Shown here in pieces: positions 61,700-64,000 of a stretch of DNA of 64,000 nucleotides. The DNA is from Prorocentrum cordatum (lineage: Eukaryota; Sar; Dinophyceae; Prorocentrales; Prorocentraceae). Position 1 is the first letter of the stretch; every line of letters begins with the position of its first letter. The DNA lies in NCBI GenBank assembly GCA_963575745.1, contig CAUYUJ010021156.1, positions 25,001 through 89,000 on the forward strand, in the 5' to 3' direction. The notes beneath the pieces were generated by a model that did not search any database, was not told the origin of the DNA, and saw only the letters and a list, made by a program, of their open reading frames with translations. A program made the position numbers and the translations under genes.

Positions 61700-63420
61700 C
61701 CCGCGAGACGGCCCGTCCGCAGGGTTGAGCTCCGACGCGATCCAGCGCGACCGCAAGAGGCTGCCGGTCCCCAGCAGCAGGGCGCCCAGCCGGCGGGTCA
61801 CCGAGAGCATGCCTTCGGAGGAGGACCGCCCCTTCGCGGCGGCCAGGGAGGCGGAGATCGAGTCCCCTATCACGAGCAGCCTCGAGCCCAAGTTGGCGAC
61901 GGACCTCAGGAGGTGGCGGACCCCGTACAACAGCGCCTCCGCTTCCAGGGCCGGCATAGACCCCGAGGGCCGTCTCCACTTCTGCCTCCCGCACACCTTC
62001 CAGGGGGCCCTCAAGAGGTCCAAGGGGACGTCCTCGAACGGCTCCCGGTGTCGGCGGTCGAACTCGCTTTCGGGCCGGCCTCGCCCAGTCTGGGGCCGCA
62101 CGTGCTCCATCAGGATCCGCCCGTCGGCCTCCCCTTCACCCCCGTGCAGCTGCGCAGCGGCCGCGGCGAAAGCTCGCTCTCGGGGTGGCAGCCCCTCACG
62201 GGCCGCCTCCCTAGCCCCAGCTCGCTCCGAGTGTCGGCAGGCCTCCTTGACCAGGGCCACCGGCGGTCGCCCCCAAACGGCCCCAAGGCCCCACGGCGAT
62301 GCGTCCACCACAACGACGTCGGGACAGGTACCTGCTGAAGTGTTGACCCAGATGAGCGGGGCGATACGGTCCCAGGTGTCGAGCTCCTTCCGCGCTGAGG
62401 CCCAGAGGGCCCGAGGCCCCCGGGCTGGGCATCTCCGCGCGGCCTCACAGAACCTGTAACAATATTTGAAAACGCTGAGCGACTCTCGCCTACACAGGCC
62501 GATGAAACACAGATGGCCCAGGAGGCGCTCCAGGTCCCCTCCAGAGACCGAGGCCCGCGCCAAAAGACCCCGAATGGCGAGTCGAGCCTTCCAGACGCGC
62601 TCGGGGGTCGGGCGGAAGGTGCGCCGAAGGCAGTCGATCTCCCACCCCAGCACGACATCCCGACCGCACGAGACAGAGTCTTTATGCAGAGGCAGCCCGC
62701 GGGCCTCGAGGGTTCGAGACACTCCTGCCAAGCGCTCGCGGACCACCGCCTCGCTCGTCGAAAACACAACATAGTTATCAACGTACTGCGCATGAGGGGA
62801 GGAGGCGAGGGGAGGCGGAGGAGAGCCGTCAGCGAGACGGGCAGCAGCAGGGGATCCTCCCTCCTCGGCCGCCCGCTCGTGGATAGCCTGGCACCACCAC
62901 AGGGCCCAAGACCAGCCCATGGGCAGGGCTCGCATCCGAGGGGTGACCCAGGTCCCCGGGGACACCCGGACGCCCCGAAGATGAGAGATGCCCACCCACG
63001 AGGCCCGAACTTTTCGCAGCCCGAAGAACTGCCGGAGCCCTGCCGGAAGCTCCATGTGATAGAAAGCGTCTTTTATGTCGACCTGGCCGATAAAGACGGG
63101 CTGACCGAAAGATTCCTCGTCATGCACCTGGGCGAGGGTATCGCCAGACACTAAACTGACAGGGGCGGGAGGCTCAAAATGTTGATTAGACCGACGACAG
63201 TCGACGACCAGGCGCTGCCTCCCGCCACCCTTCTTCACAAAGAAGCAGTCCACCACCTCGATAGCTCGCTCGAGCGTCAGCTCAACTACGCCCGCTTCGA
63301 CCAATCGCTGAATGAATTCGCCGTATAGAGCAGGGGAGTGGAGGCGAGGGTCGCCATAGGGCCGACGCGGGCCCGAGTCCTTTAATCCCACCAGCCCTCT
63401 GGGCGTAGGTGGTCTAGAGC
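61700..63420 (-). CDS. DIRS-B reverse transcriptase and RNase H
   Basis: In a continuous frame: RLVVDCRRSNQHFEPPAPVS (fingers), FIGQVDIKDAFYHMELPAGL (motif A, near 63085), LPMGWSWALWWCQAIHERAA (motif B), AQYVDNYVVFSTSE (motif C, near 62785), LPLHKDSVSCGRDVVLGWEI. RNase H follows with VVVVDASPWGLGAVWG (Asp), MPALEAEALLYGVRH (Glu), LLVIGDSISASLAA (Asp) and WIASELNPADGPSRG. All catalytic residues are present apart from Asn for the second Asp of motif C. The frame begins inside satellite-like sequence, so the true start is lost. Confidence 0.8.
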
Positions 63421-63429
63421 AGATCCTCT

Positions 63430-64000
63430 TCCACCCCTCCCTCTTCCCCCTTGGGGAGGGGTTTACCCCTCCCCCTACCCCCTCCCCTGGACCTGGACGG
63501 GGGGGGCCGCGGGTAGTTAGAGCGTCCAAGATGGCCCAAGACGGCTCCAAGAGCGCCTCAGAGAACCCAAGATGAGCTCCAAGATGGCTCAAGATAGCGC
63601 AAGATCGCTCACGATGGCTCCTAAGATGGTTCCAAGAAGCCCAAAGACGGCCCCAAGATAACTCCAAGTGGCCAAACAGCTCCCCAAGGAGGCCCCGAAG
63701 AGGCCAAAATCGTCCCAAAACCTAAGGAAAATCAATGATTTTTGCTTTCTCGCCTTTTCGCTTCCGATGGCTATCCGAGGCCTGGAGATGGCTCCAAGAT
63801 GGCCCAAGAGGGCCCCAAGAGAGCCCCAAAAGAGCCCCAAGACGGCCCCAAGAGCGCCCAAGAGCACTCCAAGAGCGTTCCAAGAGGGGTCCAAGAGGCG
63901 ATTTTAGGGGCTTCCGAGGGGGGGCGCTAATTAAACCCCCCCTCTTGTTTGATCGACTCCCTCCAAGATGGCCCCAAAAGCGCCCCGAAGGCTCCCCAGA
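63430..64000. repeat. CCAAGATGGCC-type units, no gene
   Basis: From about 63520 to the end the sequence is loosely repeated CAAGATGGC(T/C)CCAAGA units with a short unique segment near 63720-63770. It resembles 480-790 near the start of the window. Confidence 0.7.

Larger units (their letters stand above)
59243..63430 (-). mobile_element. DIRS-B: DIRS-like retrotransposon, 5'-truncated
   Basis: Minus-strand order is RT (about 63420-62460), RNase H (about 62320-61700), YR (61677-60475), MT (60490-59691) and a pair of direct repeats (59243-59626). RT homology starts near 63420; upstream sequence is CCAAGATGG satellite, so gag and the 5' end are missing. The RT-RH frame stays open for 1,272 codons, but its middle third, opposite the real YR frame, is not the coding register. 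Confidence 0.8.

Noticed and set aside
59900-63718. One continuous 1,272-codon frame as a single RT-RH-MT protein
   Set aside because: Its first 100 codons are satellite sequence and its middle third lies opposite the recognisable recombinase frame; it stays open because stop codons are rare in GC-rich DNA. Only the RT-RH and MT parts were kept.

Overview
The window is nuclear DNA of a dinoflagellate. The strongest evidence is two complete copies of the dinoflagellate spliced-leader (DinoSL) exon on the minus strand (28009-28029 and 28271-28291). One is followed by a 15-nt second leader truncated at its AG, the pattern left when trans-spliced mRNAs are reverse-transcribed back into the genome. 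The GC-rich sequence, the mass of triplet microsatellites and the dinoflagellate-type retroelements agree. I cannot name the species. I found no intact single-copy host gene; almost everything interpretable is a mobile element, a decayed copy of one, or satellite DNA.

Layout. 1-3.6 kb: gene-free, with scattered CCAAGANGGCC units. 3.6-17.9 kb (minus): a long DIRS-like tyrosine-recombinase retrotransposon, DIRS-A (gag, RT, RNase H, tyrosine recombinase YR, C5-methyltransferase-like MT). Its YR gene is split by a 6,421-bp foldback element (4911-11331) with inverted-repeat arms of 1.1 and 1.4 kb and a 3-bp target duplication; removing the insert and one TCC restores the YR reading frame. 18-25 kb: short inverted-repeat elements (MITE-like), some nested. 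26.4-28.3 kb (minus): leader-tagged retroposed sequence, a decayed coiled-coil ORF and an HU-like C-terminus. 28.5-30.3 kb: TCC/ATC microsatellites, including 76 perfect ATC repeats. 31.9-34.1 kb (plus): a foldback MITE abutting a 5'-truncated LINE (LINE-C). 35-40.6 kb: GAT/GGA microsatellites and more MITEs. 40.7-48.5 kb (minus): a nearly complete but damaged LINE (LINE-A), preceded by a truncated copy of its own 3' end. 48.5-51.05 kb (minus): LINE-B, a relative of LINE-C. 52.37-54.17 kb: a 102-bp satellite. 55-57.3 kb: MITEs and an AT-richer island. 57.5-59 kb: TCC arrays. 59.2-63.4 kb (minus): DIRS-B, a second DIRS-like element with RT, RNase H, YR and MT and possible split direct repeats at its 3' end.

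How parts relate. DIRS-A and DIRS-B are diverged relatives sharing three features: a VDN rather than DD motif C in RT, a C5-methyltransferase-like domain after YR, and an MT reading frame displaced by the same -1 step relative to YR. LINE-B and LINE-C share one lineage's tail (thumb, C2H2 fingers, conserved C-terminal domain). LINE-A is a different lineage with an APE-type endonuclease and a terminal RNase H. Every retroelement copy shows stops or frameshifts, so none is likely autonomous.

Most long open frames elsewhere come from repeat units whose lengths are multiples of three, or from GC-rich DNA poor in stop codons, and are not reported as genes. All calls are from reading motifs by eye; no database search was run.
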